A stretch of 64,000 bases of DNA. Origin: Streptomyces sp. NK15101 (GTDB lineage: Bacteria > Actinomycetota > Actinomycetes > Streptomycetales > Streptomycetaceae). Below the pieces are notes generated by a model. It was not told the DNA's origin, ran no database searches, and was given only the letters and a program-made list of their open reading frames with translations. The DNA lies in contig NZ_JAINVG010000025.1 of the NCBI RefSeq assembly GCF_020400725.1, positions 1-64,000 of the forward strand. The letters are read 5' to 3'. Both the position numbers and the translations under genes were made by a program. Of the stretch, positions 23,044 through 31,023 are shown in pieces; position 1 is the first letter of the stretch, and each line of letters starts with the position of its first letter.

Positions 23044-25347
23044 TTACGAATTGGGCACGGCGACCGCCGCCTGGGGGCGGATCGGGAGGCGGTTGACCGG
23101 GCGGCCCGTCGCCGCTCGCACGGCTGAGGCCACTGCGGCGGGTGAGGTGACGACCGGGATGGCGCTCGCCGCCTTCGCTCCGAAGGGGGCCACGACGTCG
23201 CGTTCCTCCACGAGTTTCACGATGCGAATGTCCGGGGCATCCAGGGATGTCGGGAGTGCGTAGCCCGTGAAGTCGGGGTGGCGGACCAGACCGCGGGCCG
23301 TGCGGAGGTTCTCCATGAGGGCCGCGCCGATGCCCTGGGTGACGCCCGCCTCGATGCGGGCGGACAGCTGGGCGGGGTTGAGGACGCGGCCGACGTCCTG
23401 GGCGACGGCCATCTCCACCACGCGCACCGCGCCGAGTTCGATGTCCACGTCCACGACCGCGCGGATCGCGCAGAACGCGAGGCCGACGAAGGCGTCGCCC
23501 TGGCCGGACTCGTCGAGGGGCTCGGTGGGGTGCGGGCGGCACTGGGCGGTGGCCCAGAGCTCCTTGCCGTCCATCGCCTCCGTGACCGTCGTCGAGAGCA
23601 CCCCGTCGTACGAGGTGATCTTGCCGTCGGTGATCTGGAGCAGCTCGGTCGACATGCCGAACTTGTGGGCCAGCGGCTGGAGCAGCTGTGTGCGGACCAT
23701 CTTCGCCGCGCGTTCGACCGCTCCGCCCGAGACCCAGGTGTGCCGGCCGTGGGCGGCCGGACCCGCCGGGGGCTGGTCGGTGTCGACGGGGGCGACGTGG
23801 ACCTCGTCGATGCCGAGGGTCTCCTGCACGATCTGGCGGGCGAGCGTCGAGAAGCCCGAACCGGTGTCCACCGCCGAGCAGATGACCGTCGCCGTCCCGT
23901 CCATGACGCGGACGGTCGCCGTCGAGACCTCGTCGGTGCCCTCGGCGCCGAGCATGTGCACCATGCCGAGCGCGTAGCCCACGCCCCGCCGCACCGCGCC
24001 GGGTTCGCCCGCGCCCTCGGGGCCGCCGGGCAGCAGCCAGTCGCCCTCGGGGGTGTCCTTGGGGAGCGGGGGCAGCGGGAAGTCCCGTACCGCCGCGAGG
24101 AGTTCCGCTACCGGTGCCGGGCAGGTCACCGTCTGGCCGGTGGGCAGGATGTCACCGGTCGCCATGACGTTCCGCATGCGCAGCTCGGCCGGGTCCACGC
24201 CCAACTTCGCGGCCAGCTTGTCCATCTGGGCCTCGTACGCCGCGCACACCTGCATCGCGCCCTCGCCCCGCACGTGGCCGGACGGGGGGTTGTTGGTGCG
24301 GACGGCCCAGCCCTCCACGAAGGCGTGCGGGACGACGTACGGACCGCAGGCGAAGGCCACGGCCGCCGCGAGCGATTCCGACGACGAGTCCGCGTACGCG
24401 CCCGCGTCGAGCAGGATCTGCGCCTCCACCTTCACCAGCCGCCCCTCCGCGTCCGCGTGGTGGCGGTAGCGCAGCAGGGTGGGGTGGCGGTGGGCGTGGC
24501 CGAGGAAGGACTCCTCGCGCGTGGCGGTGAGCTTGACCGGGCAGCCGGTGCGCAGTGCGAGGAGGCCCAGCGGGATCTGGAAGCCCGGGTCCTCGCGGTC
24601 GCCGGTGGCGCCGGGGACTCCGGTGACGACCAGCTTGACCTGCTCGGGCGGCAGGCCGAAGCAGGCGGCCGCCAGGTCGCGGTCGGTGTGCGGGTCGGTG
24701 GAGGCGGTGTAGATCTCCACCCCGCCGTCGGGGCGCGGCACGGCGAGGCCCGCCTCGGCGCCGATCGGCGCCGGGTCCTGGCGGCCGATCCGGTACAGGC
24801 CCTCGACGACGACCTCTCCCGTCGCCTCCGGGTCGCCGAAGCGCAGCGGGATGTGCCGGATCAGGTTCCCGTCGGGGTGCAGCGCCTCGGCCGCGAACGC
24901 CTTCTCGGGGTCGGTGACGGGTTCGAGGAGCTCGTACTCGACGGCGATCGCGGCGGCCGCGAGGCGCGCCGTGTCCGGGTGGTCGGCGGCGACGGCCGCG
25001 AGGGCCTCGCCGTGGTGCCGGACCAGGTCGGAGGCGAAGACGGGCCGGTCGGCGACCCTGCGGCCGTACGTCGCCGCGCCCGGCACGTCGGCGGCCGTCA
25101 CCACGGCCCGTACGCCCGGCATGGCGGACGCCGCCGTGGTGTCGATCGACACGATCCGCGCGTGCGGGTGCGGCGAGCGCAGGATCGCGGCCCAGAGCAG
25201 CCCCTCGGCCCACAGGTCGGAGGCGTACGGGAAGGTGCCCTCGGTCTTCGCCCGTGCCTCGGCCTGCGGGAGCGAGGCGCCGATTCCGCGCCTGGCCTGC
25301 TCCTGTTCGGGGGTGTCCAGAGCCGCGGTCGTCGCGTCGCTGCTCAC
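23044..25347 (-). CDS. Xanthine dehydrogenase-family molybdopterin subunit, catalytic Glu missing
   Basis: A 767-residue large subunit of the molybdenum hydroxylase family. It has the a/b hammerhead region (TEGTFPYASDL, about 25-40), Moco-binding segments including HVRGEGAMQV (about 350) and the C-terminal GxGA-type region (TQGIGAALMENL, about 670). Where family members have G(V/I)GE near the C-terminus, carrying the Glu that attacks at the Mo site, this protein reads AKAASAIP, so the Glu position is Ala729. The GTG start overlaps the Fe-S gene stop by GTGA. It is last in a three-gene operon (FAD, Fe-S, Mo). Substrate unknown; activity may be altered or lost. Confidence 0.9.
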   Translation of the reverse strand: MSSDATTAALDTPEQEQARRGIGASLPQAEARAKTEGTFPYASDLWAEGLLWAAILRSPHPHARIVSIDTTAASAMPGVRAVVTAADVPGAATYGRRVADRPVFASDLVRHHGEALAAVAADHPDTARLAAAAIAVEYELLEPVTDPEKAFAAEALHPDGNLIRHIPLRFGDPEATGEVVVEGLYRIGRQDPAPIGAEAGLAVPRPDGGVEIYTASTDPHTDRDLAAACFGLPPEQVKLVVTGVPGATGDREDPGFQIPLGLLALRTGCPVKLTATREESFLGHAHRHPTLLRYRHHADAEGRLVKVEAQILLDAGAYADSSSESLAAAVAFACGPYVVPHAFVEGWAVRTNNPPSGHVRGEGAMQVCAAYEAQMDKLAAKLGVDPAELRMRNVMATGDILPTGQTVTCPAPVAELLAAVRDFPLPPLPKDTPEGDWLLPGGPEGAGEPGAVRRGVGYALGMVHMLGAEGTDEVSTATVRVMDGTATVICSAVDTGSGFSTLARQIVQETLGIDEVHVAPVDTDQPPAGPAAHGRHTWVSGGAVERAAKMVRTQLLQPLAHKFGMSTELLQITDGKITSYDGVLSTTVTEAMDGKELWATAQCRPHPTEPLDESGQGDAFVGLAFCAIRAVVDVDIELGAVRVVEMAVAQDVGRVLNPAQLSARIEAGVTQGIGAALMENLRTARGLVRHPDFTGYALPTSLDAPDIRIVKLVEERDVVAPFGAKAASAIPVVTSPAAVASAVRAATGRPVNRLPIRPQAAVAVPNS

Positions 25348-26897
25348 GCCATGCCTCCGTCGTGCGGGTGGGGAATCTGGTGCGGGACACGGACCTCGTC
25401 GGCCGCCTCGGGCCCGGCGGCCGCGGCGGCGGCCTCGCGCTCGGCGACGACGTCCCGGACGGCGTCGAGCACGCCGCGGTAGCCGGAGCAGCGGCAGAGG
25501 TTGCCGGCGAGGGCCTGGCGGGTCTCCAGCTCCGTGGGGGCGTGGTTGCCCTCCAGGAGGTCGTGCACGGTCATGCACATGCCTGGGATGCAGAAGCCGC
25601 ACTGGACGGTGCCGCACTTGGACATCGCCCGCTGCACGTCCGAGGGTTCGCCGTCGACCGCGAGGCCCTCGACCGTCCGGACCTCGCTCCCGGCGGCGGT
25701 CGCCGCGGGCACCAGGCAGGAGGCGACGAGCCGGCCGTCGACCTGCACGTTGCACGCGCCGCACTCGCCCTGCGAGCAGCCGTCCTTGGCCCCGGCGAGG
25801 CCCAGGCGCTCACGCAGGACGTAGAGCAGCGACTCGCCGATCCAGGAGCCGGTGACGGGCCGGTCGGTCCCGTTGACCCGCAGCATGTACGAGGTGTGGG
25901 GGTGCTCGTCGCTGTCCGTGCTGTCCGTGACATCCGCGATGGCCGCGAAGCCCGTGGGGTCTGCGTGACCCGTGGTGTCCGCGTGACCCGTGGTGTCCGC
26001 GTGACCCGTGGTGTCCGCGATGCCCGTGGTGGTGTCCGCGCCGTGCGTGGCCACCGCGTCGACGGCAGCGGCCGGCACGGGGGCCTCGGGGACCACGGCG
26101 GCCTCGGGGGCCTCCTCGTCCGGAGCGGGCGCCGGCACGGCCTCCGGAGCCGCTTCCGGTACGGCGTCCGGCGCGGCCTCCGGGGCCGTCTCCGGCGCCT
26201 GCGCGGCCGGCTCCTCCGGGAGCGCCCAGGGCGCGGGCGCGCCGCCCGGCAGCGTCGCCGGTGCCTCGGCGTACGAGGCGGCGGGCGCCGCCGATGCCAC
26301 CTGCTCGGGCTCTCCCGGTGCCGCCTGCTCTCCCGGTGCCGCCTGCTGCGCCGCGTCCGGGGTGACGGGGATCTGCCACTGGCCCGTGGAGCCCGGGTCT
26401 GCGGCGGGCGCCAGGGCCTCGTCGAAACGCCACTCGGCCGTCGCCTGCGGGTCCTCGACGTGCTCGACGGCGTTCTCGACGTACGCCGGCGGCTGGAAGC
26501 GCTCCGCCTCGTGGAACGCCCCCTCCTGGAACGAGCCGTCCTGGAGCGCCTCGCCCTGGAACGAGCCGTCCTGGAGCGCCCCGCCCTGGAACGAGCCGCC
26601 CTGCTCCCCGTACTCGCCCCCCTCGTACCCCTCGAAGTACTGCGTCTGCTGCGCCTCCGTCGGGACGTGCACCGTCCAGGTGCCCGTCGCCGACGGGTCC
26701 GTCGCCGCGGGCGGGGCGAGCGGCTGGAGCGGGGTGATCATCGGCGGCACGTAGCCGTGGCCCGGCGCCTCCAGGGGGACGCCGTCCAGCATGAAGTCGG
26801 GCGGCAGCTGGACGAAGGCGGTCGCGTCGCCGTCGTACCCCTCGCTCTGCGGAAGCGGCTCCCAGCCGCCCGTCCGGTCCTTGTGCTCGTCGCTCAT
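25344..26897 (-). CDS. 2Fe-2S subunit with a long repetitive N-terminal extension
   Basis: A 517-residue protein. Only the last ~175 residues form the standard small subunit: the plant-type cluster GCSQGECGACNV...C (about 375-400) and the second cluster CGFCIPGMC...CRCSGYR (about 420-460). The first ~335 residues are acidic, Pro/Ala-rich and repetitive: tandem (L/S)QDGSFQGEA-type units near 100-125, TTGHAD repeats near 295-315, and three DP..T(G/A).W motifs. Typical subunits have 155-200 residues. The ATG at 26895-26897 overlaps the FAD gene stop (ATGA). The extension begins with a plausible start (MSDEHKDR) and keeps codon bias, so it looks genuine. Confidence 0.9.
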   Translation of the reverse strand: MSDEHKDRTGGWEPLPQSEGYDGDATAFVQLPPDFMLDGVPLEAPGHGYVPPMITPLQPLAPPAATDPSATGTWTVHVPTEAQQTQYFEGYEGGEYGEQGGSFQGGALQDGSFQGEALQDGSFQEGAFHEAERFQPPAYVENAVEHVEDPQATAEWRFDEALAPAADPGSTGQWQIPVTPDAAQQAAPGEQAAPGEPEQVASAAPAASYAEAPATLPGGAPAPWALPEEPAAQAPETAPEAAPDAVPEAAPEAVPAPAPDEEAPEAAVVPEAPVPAAAVDAVATHGADTTTGIADTTGHADTTGHADTTGHADPTGFAAIADVTDSTDSDEHPHTSYMLRVNGTDRPVTGSWIGESLLYVLRERLGLAGAKDGCSQGECGACNVQVDGRLVASCLVPAATAAGSEVRTVEGLAVDGEPSDVQRAMSKCGTVQCGFCIPGMCMTVHDLLEGNHAPTELETRQALAGNLCRCSGYRGVLDAVRDVVAEREAAAAAAGPEAADEVRVPHQIPHPHDGGMA

Positions 26898-27769
26898 GCC
26901 AGTGCCCTCCCCAGTGCCCGTCGGGCGAGTGCGGCGACCGTGCGCCGCAGGTGCAGTACGGCCGGCGGCAACTGTTCGTCGCCCGGCGGGTCCGGGATGC
27001 AGGCGGCGGCGACGTACTCGCCGAACGCCGCGAGCGCCTCCGGGGCGAGCCCCCGGTCGTTGTCCCAGTCCACCAGCGAGGCGATCCAGCGCTCGGCCTC
27101 CAGGGGGCGCAGCGGCATGGGCGCGACGGCGCCGACGGCGCAGCGCACGCCGCGCCGGGCCGGGTCGAGGACGACGGCGACGGAGGCGGTGGCGCGGGCC
27201 GGTCCGGTGCGGCCGGTGGCCTTGAGGAAGACCTGGGGGGCGTGGAGCAGCGGGACGCGGACGAAGCCGACGAGCTCGCCGGGGGCGAGCAGGTCGCGAC
27301 CCGCGAGGAGGTGGGAGACGGGGATCTCGCGGCTGCCGAGCGGTCCGAGGACGACGAGGTCGGCCTCCAGGGCGGCGAGGACGGGCAGCGAGTCGCCGGT
27401 GGGCGCGGCGGTGACGATGTTGCCGCCGAGGGTGCCCGCGTTGCGGATCTGGGGCGGTCCGGCCGCGCGGGAGGCGGCGGCGAGGGCCGGGATGAGGGCG
27501 GCGAAGTCGGGGCGGCCCATGCGGGCGTGGGTGAGGCCCGCGCCGAGGAGGGCGTGCCCGTCCTGGTACTGCCAGCCGCGGATCTCGTTGATGCGGCTCA
27601 GGCCGACGAGTCCGGCGGGGCGGAGCTGGCCCTTGTTGACGGCTGCCATGAGGTCGGTGCCACCGGCGACGGGCACGGCGGCCGGCATGGCCGTGAGGGC
27701 TGCCACGGCCTCGTCGAGCGAGGCGGGCAGCGTCACGGACTGCGTTGTTTGTGGTGCGTGCGTGGTCAA
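26894..27769 (-). CDS. FAD-binding subunit of the molybdo-hydroxylase
   Basis: A 291-residue protein of CoxM/XdhB type: PVAGGTDLMA (about 38-47) binds the FAD pyrophosphate, and RNAGTLGGNI (about 105-114) is the second FAD motif. Its role is to pass electrons from the 2Fe-2S centres to FAD. The start is TTG at 27767-27769, giving MTTHAPQ; no better codon is nearby and the frame upstream is without homology. First gene of the operon, its stop overlapping the Fe-S gene start. The 224 bp to the hexosaminidase gene would carry the operon promoter. No XdhC-type maturation gene is beside it. Confidence 0.9.
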   Translation of the reverse strand: MTTHAPQTTQSVTLPASLDEAVAALTAMPAAVPVAGGTDLMAAVNKGQLRPAGLVGLSRINEIRGWQYQDGHALLGAGLTHARMGRPDFAALIPALAAASRAAGPPQIRNAGTLGGNIVTAAPTGDSLPVLAALEADLVVLGPLGSREIPVSHLLAGRDLLAPGELVGFVRVPLLHAPQVFLKATGRTGPARATASVAVVLDPARRGVRCAVGAVAPMPLRPLEAERWIASLVDWDNDRGLAPEALAAFGEYVAAACIPDPPGDEQLPPAVLHLRRTVAALARRALGRALA

Positions 27770-27993
27770 CCCGCTGCCCCTTCCCGGTGTCCCGGTGGTC
27801 CCCGACTGTGCCCGGCCGTCGCGCCTGTGTGTGGGCGTACCGTACGTGCTCACAGGCCGGACGTGGCAACTCTGGCACATCTTCCGAGGAGTCCGGAGCG
27901 AGGGTCCGCGAAGGACTGTTCCGTCCGGGACGCCCCGGGTGTGACGGTGAGTCGCGTTTCGCCGCTCTTGAGTGACGGGGGACGCCCGGTCCC

Positions 27994-29628
27994 TCACACG
28001 TTCGGGGGTGTGCCCTCCAGGGGGCGGCCGACGACTCCGGGCCGTCGCTGCCAGGGGCGGGGCCCGGTGGGCGGGCGATGGTCGACGCCGAGGGCTTCCA
28101 GGCGCCGGTAGTGGGTGCGCATGCGGCGCTCGAAGCCGGCGTGGTCGCGCGCCTCCGGCGCGGGCAGCGCGGACCAGGCGACCTCGGCGAAGGCGGCGAG
28201 GCGCGGGAAGACCTGGTAGTCGACGCGGGAGCGGTTCTCCATGACCTCGGTCCAGACGTTGGCCTGGGTTCCCAGGATGTGGGCGGCGGCCTCCGGGGAG
28301 AGGCCGGGCGGGACGGGCTCGAAGCGGTAGACGTCCGCGAGGGTGCGGACGTATCCGATGGGCATCGGTTCGTCCTCGCCCGGTGCCTGGCGGTGGTCGA
28401 GGTAGACGTGCTGTTCGGGGCACATGACGACGTCGTGGCCGGCCTCGGCGGCGGCGATCCCGCCCGCGTACCCCCGCCAGGACGACACGGCCGCGCCTTC
28501 GGCGAGGCCGCCCTCCAGGATTTCGTCCCAGCCGATGAGACGGCGGCCGCGGGCGGTGAGCCAGCGGTCGAAGTGGCGGATGATCCAGGACTGGAGCTCG
28601 TCCTCGTCGGCGAGCCCGAGCTCCTCGATGCGGGCCCGGGCGGCCGGGGAGGCCTTCCACTGGTCCTTGGGGCACTCGTCGCCGCCGACGTGGACGAAGG
28701 TGGACGGGAAGAGGTCGAGGACCTCCTCGAAGACGCCCTCGTAGAAGCGCAGGACGGTCTCGGTCGGGGCGAGGACGTGGGGGCTGACGCCCCAGGTGTC
28801 CCAGACGGCGAGGGCCGCGGTGTCGACGACGTCGGTGTTGCCGAGTTCGGGGTAGGCGGCGATGGCGGCCTGCGCGTGGCCGGGGAGGTCGATCTCGGGG
28901 ACGACGGTGATGTGCCGCTCGGCGGCGTACGCGACGATCTCGCGGATGTCGTCCTGGGTGTAGAAGCCGCCGTGCGGGGTCTCCGTCCAGAGCGGCGAGG
29001 CCCGGTGGCCCCACTTGGTGCGGCTGCGCCAGGCGCCGACCTCGGTGAGCCTCGGATGGCGCTCGATCTCGATGCGCCAGCCCTGGTCGTCGGTGAGGTG
29101 GAGGTGGAGGACGTTGAGCTTGTGGGCGGCGAGCAGGTCGAGGTAGCGCAGGACGTCGTCCTTGGGCAGGAAGTGCCGGGCGACGTCGAGCAGCAGGCCG
29201 CGCCAGCCGAAGCGGGGGGCGTCCTCGACCGTCACGTGCGGCAGGTCCCAGCTCCGGTCCCTCCGCACGGGCGCCTTGCGGTGCGCGTCGGGGCCGAGGA
29301 GCTGACGGAGGGTCTGGGCGCCCCAGAACACCCCGGCGGGGCCGCCGCCCTCGATGACGACGGTGGCGTCCGGGTCCTCGGTGGTCAGGCGGTACGCCTC
29401 CGGGCCGTGCTCCCGGGCCGTCTCCTCGGCGATCCGCAGCCGGATCGCGTGCGGACCGGCGCCGTCGGCGAGCGGCAGCCCGGTGGCCGCGCCGAGCGTG
29501 GCGCGGATCCAGCGGGCGGTGGCCCCGGTGCCGGGGCCGGCGTCGAGCGTGGTCCGTCCGTCGAGCGGGCGGCGCCCCGGGGCACCGCTCCGGCACTCGG
29601 CGGACAGGGGCGCCGGGATCAGGTCCAT
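27994..29628 (-). CDS. Beta-N-acetylhexosaminidase, GH20
   Basis: A 544-residue glycoside hydrolase of family 20. A non-catalytic N-terminal domain (about 1-140) is followed by the TIM barrel, with HLHLTDDQGWRIEI (about 185), PEIDLPGHA (about 248) and the catalytic Asp-Glu pair in HVGGDECPKDQW (about 313), which uses the substrate acetamido group. There is no signal peptide, so the enzyme is probably cytoplasmic and removes GlcNAc from imported chito-oligosaccharides. The start ATG lies at 29626-29628. A near-perfect DasR site lies 107 bp upstream, so control by GlcNAc-6-P/GlcN-6-P through DasR is expected. Confidence 0.92.
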   Translation of the reverse strand: MDLIPAPLSAECRSGAPGRRPLDGRTTLDAGPGTGATARWIRATLGAATGLPLADGAGPHAIRLRIAEETAREHGPEAYRLTTEDPDATVVIEGGGPAGVFWGAQTLRQLLGPDAHRKAPVRRDRSWDLPHVTVEDAPRFGWRGLLLDVARHFLPKDDVLRYLDLLAAHKLNVLHLHLTDDQGWRIEIERHPRLTEVGAWRSRTKWGHRASPLWTETPHGGFYTQDDIREIVAYAAERHITVVPEIDLPGHAQAAIAAYPELGNTDVVDTAALAVWDTWGVSPHVLAPTETVLRFYEGVFEEVLDLFPSTFVHVGGDECPKDQWKASPAARARIEELGLADEDELQSWIIRHFDRWLTARGRRLIGWDEILEGGLAEGAAVSSWRGYAGGIAAAEAGHDVVMCPEQHVYLDHRQAPGEDEPMPIGYVRTLADVYRFEPVPPGLSPEAAAHILGTQANVWTEVMENRSRVDYQVFPRLAAFAEVAWSALPAPEARDHAGFERRMRTHYRRLEALGVDHRPPTGPRPWQRRPGVVGRPLEGTPPNV

Positions 29629-29661
29629 GGGAAGGCCACCGCGTCAGTCCTCGCACGTCCG

Positions 29662-29700
29662 TTGCAGCATGCGCAATGAGTGTTTCGTTCCGCACAACGA
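29662..29700. promoter_or_regulatory. Two inverted repeats in the hexosaminidase promoter
   Basis: TTGC (29662-29665) and GCAA (29673-29676) flank GCATGC, and TCGTT (29685-29689) pairs with AACGA (29696-29700) around CCGCAC. They lie between the DasR site and the start codon, where RNA polymerase or a second regulator would bind. I cannot assign a protein. Confidence 0.4.
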
Positions 29701-29734
29701 GGGTGAGACTAGGGGCGCTTCGGGCGGATCCACA

Positions 29735-29750
29735 AGAGGTCTGGACCACT
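29735..29750 (-). promoter_or_regulatory. DasR-responsive element (dre)
   Basis: AGAGGTCTGGACCACT matches the published dre consensus A(G/C)TGGTCTAGACCA(G/C)T at 14 of 16 positions and keeps the palindromic GGTC/GACC core. DasR is the GntR-family repressor of chitin and GlcNAc genes in Streptomyces. The distance of 107 bp to the hexosaminidase start allows promoter occlusion. Confidence 0.8.
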
Positions 29751-29805
29751 TCGACCGCCAGGAACGTCGCCGGCCGCCGGGAACGTCCGCCCCCGGAACG
29801 CGGAA

Positions 29806-29847
29806 CGGCCCCCGCCGCGCGCACCGAAGTGCGCGCGGCGGGGGCCG
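29806..29847 (-). terminator. Strong hairpin terminator after the DUF3039 gene
   Basis: A perfect 19-bp stem (29806-29824 with 29829-29847) closed by the tetraloop CGAA. It lies 20 nt after the TAG of the leftward DUF3039 gene. Confidence 0.85.
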
Positions 29848-29866
29848 CCCCGGCGTCAGGGCCGCG

Positions 29867-30154
29867 CTACTTGTCCTTGCCGCCCTTGTCCTTGTCGCCA
29901 CCGCCCGCGCCCATGGAGTCGTAGATCTCCTTGCACATCGGACAGACCGGGTACTTCTTGGGGTCGCGCCCCGGCACCCAGACCTTTCCGCACAGCGCCA
30001 CGACGGGCGTGCCGTCGAGGGCGCTCGCCATGATCTTGTCCTTCTGGACGTAGTGGGCGTAGCGCTCGTGGTCGCCGTCACCGTGGGACACCTGCGGCGT
30101 CGGCTCGACGAGGGTTCCCGTACCTGCCCCGCGCTCGGGCTCGAGAGTGCTCAT
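29867..30154 (-). CDS. DUF3039 family protein
   Basis: A 95-residue protein with a ~55-residue core: HYVQKDKIMASALDGTPV, ALCGKVW(V)PGRDP and VCPMC, containing three cysteines (CG, CPMC) that could bind zinc. The tail is Gly/Lys/Asp-rich. Actinobacterial DUF3039 proteins have no known function. The ATG at 30152-30154 is preferred over an upstream TTG. TACCCT lies 9 nt before the ATG, so the message may be leaderless. It stands between yqgE and the hexosaminidase gene in the same orientation. Confidence 0.87.
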   Translation of the reverse strand: MSTLEPERGAGTGTLVEPTPQVSHGDGDHERYAHYVQKDKIMASALDGTPVVALCGKVWVPGRDPKKYPVCPMCKEIYDSMGAGGGDKDKGGKDK

Positions 30155-30184
30155 AACCGCCAAGGGTACTGAAAGCCGGGGGCC

Positions 30185-30745
30185 TCAGTTGAGGGACGGG
30201 TCGTCGGGGTACGTGGCGATCATCGCGAGTTCGCCGCGCTGTCGTCGCAGCACCTGCCGCCAGAGCGTCTCGGGGCGCGGCGAGGAGACGTCGCCGGGCT
30301 CCGACTCGACCACGTACCAGGCGCCGTCCTCGAGCTCGGACTCCAGCTGGCCGGGGCCCCAGCCCGCGTACCCCGCGAAGATCCGCAGCGAGCCGAGGGC
30401 CGGTCCGAGCAGCTCGGGCGGGGCCTCCAGGTCGACCAGGCCGATCGCGCCGTACACGCGCCGCCAGCCGAGGGGGCCCTCGTCGCCGGGGATCACCGCC
30501 ACGCCGAGGGCCGCGTCGAGCGAGACGGGACCGCCCTGGAAGACGACGCCCGGTTCGCCGGCGAGGGCGGCCCAGGGGGCGAGGATGTCGCCGACGGTGA
30601 CCGGCGTGGGCCGGTTGAGGACGACGCCGAGCGAGCCCTCGTCGTCGTGGTCGAGCAGCAGGACCACCGCGCGGTCGAAGTTCGGATCCGCCAGCGCGGG
30701 GGTGGCCACGAGCAGCCGTCCTGTGAGCGAGGACACCTCGGTCAT
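30185..30745 (-). CDS. YqgE/AlgH family protein
   Basis: A 186-residue protein of the YqgE/AlgH (UPF0301) family. The conserved opening SLTGRLLVATPAL, DPNFDRAVVLLLDHD, GVVLNRPT and the later YAGWGPGQLE are all present. The molecular role of the family is unresolved. The start ATG at 30743-30745 gives MTEVSS, the usual N-terminus; another ATG 9 bp upstream is possible. Neither has a ribosome binding site. It is divergent from murA, with 278 bp between. Confidence 0.9.
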   Translation of the reverse strand: MTEVSSLTGRLLVATPALADPNFDRAVVLLLDHDDEGSLGVVLNRPTPVTVGDILAPWAALAGEPGVVFQGGPVSLDAALGVAVIPGDEGPLGWRRVYGAIGLVDLEAPPELLGPALGSLRIFAGYAGWGPGQLESELEDGAWYVVESEPGDVSSPRPETLWRQVLRRQRGELAMIATYPDDPSLN

Positions 30746-31023
30746 GCGACACATGATCCCGCATCTTCGGCGTTCGTGGGGGTTGTCGGACCGGATGGCG
30801 GGAAGGCGGGCCCCACCGCAGTTCAGGACGGACGGGGCCGCAGCGCCGGCTCGCCCCGCGAGGACAAGCGGACGGTGACACTCCGCAAGATCACGGGAAC
30901 AGAGGGTGTTGTGCCGAATTCATTACATCTGACAGGCCCCATGAGGCACCCGATCGGGGTCTCATGGCCCTTTACCCTTTTCTCTGGCCACCCGTCGGAC
31001 CCCACTTTCGGAACGCGAGATTC

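Noticed and set aside
25254..27944. A long plus-strand frame opposite the molybdo-hydroxylase genes
   Set aside because: Shadow of the repetitive minus-strand Fe-S extension; the minus-strand frames have domains and overlapping start/stop coupling.
28424..28744. Small plus-strand frame inside the hexosaminidase gene
   Set aside because: Antisense, no ribosome binding site, Ser/Arg-rich shadow composition.
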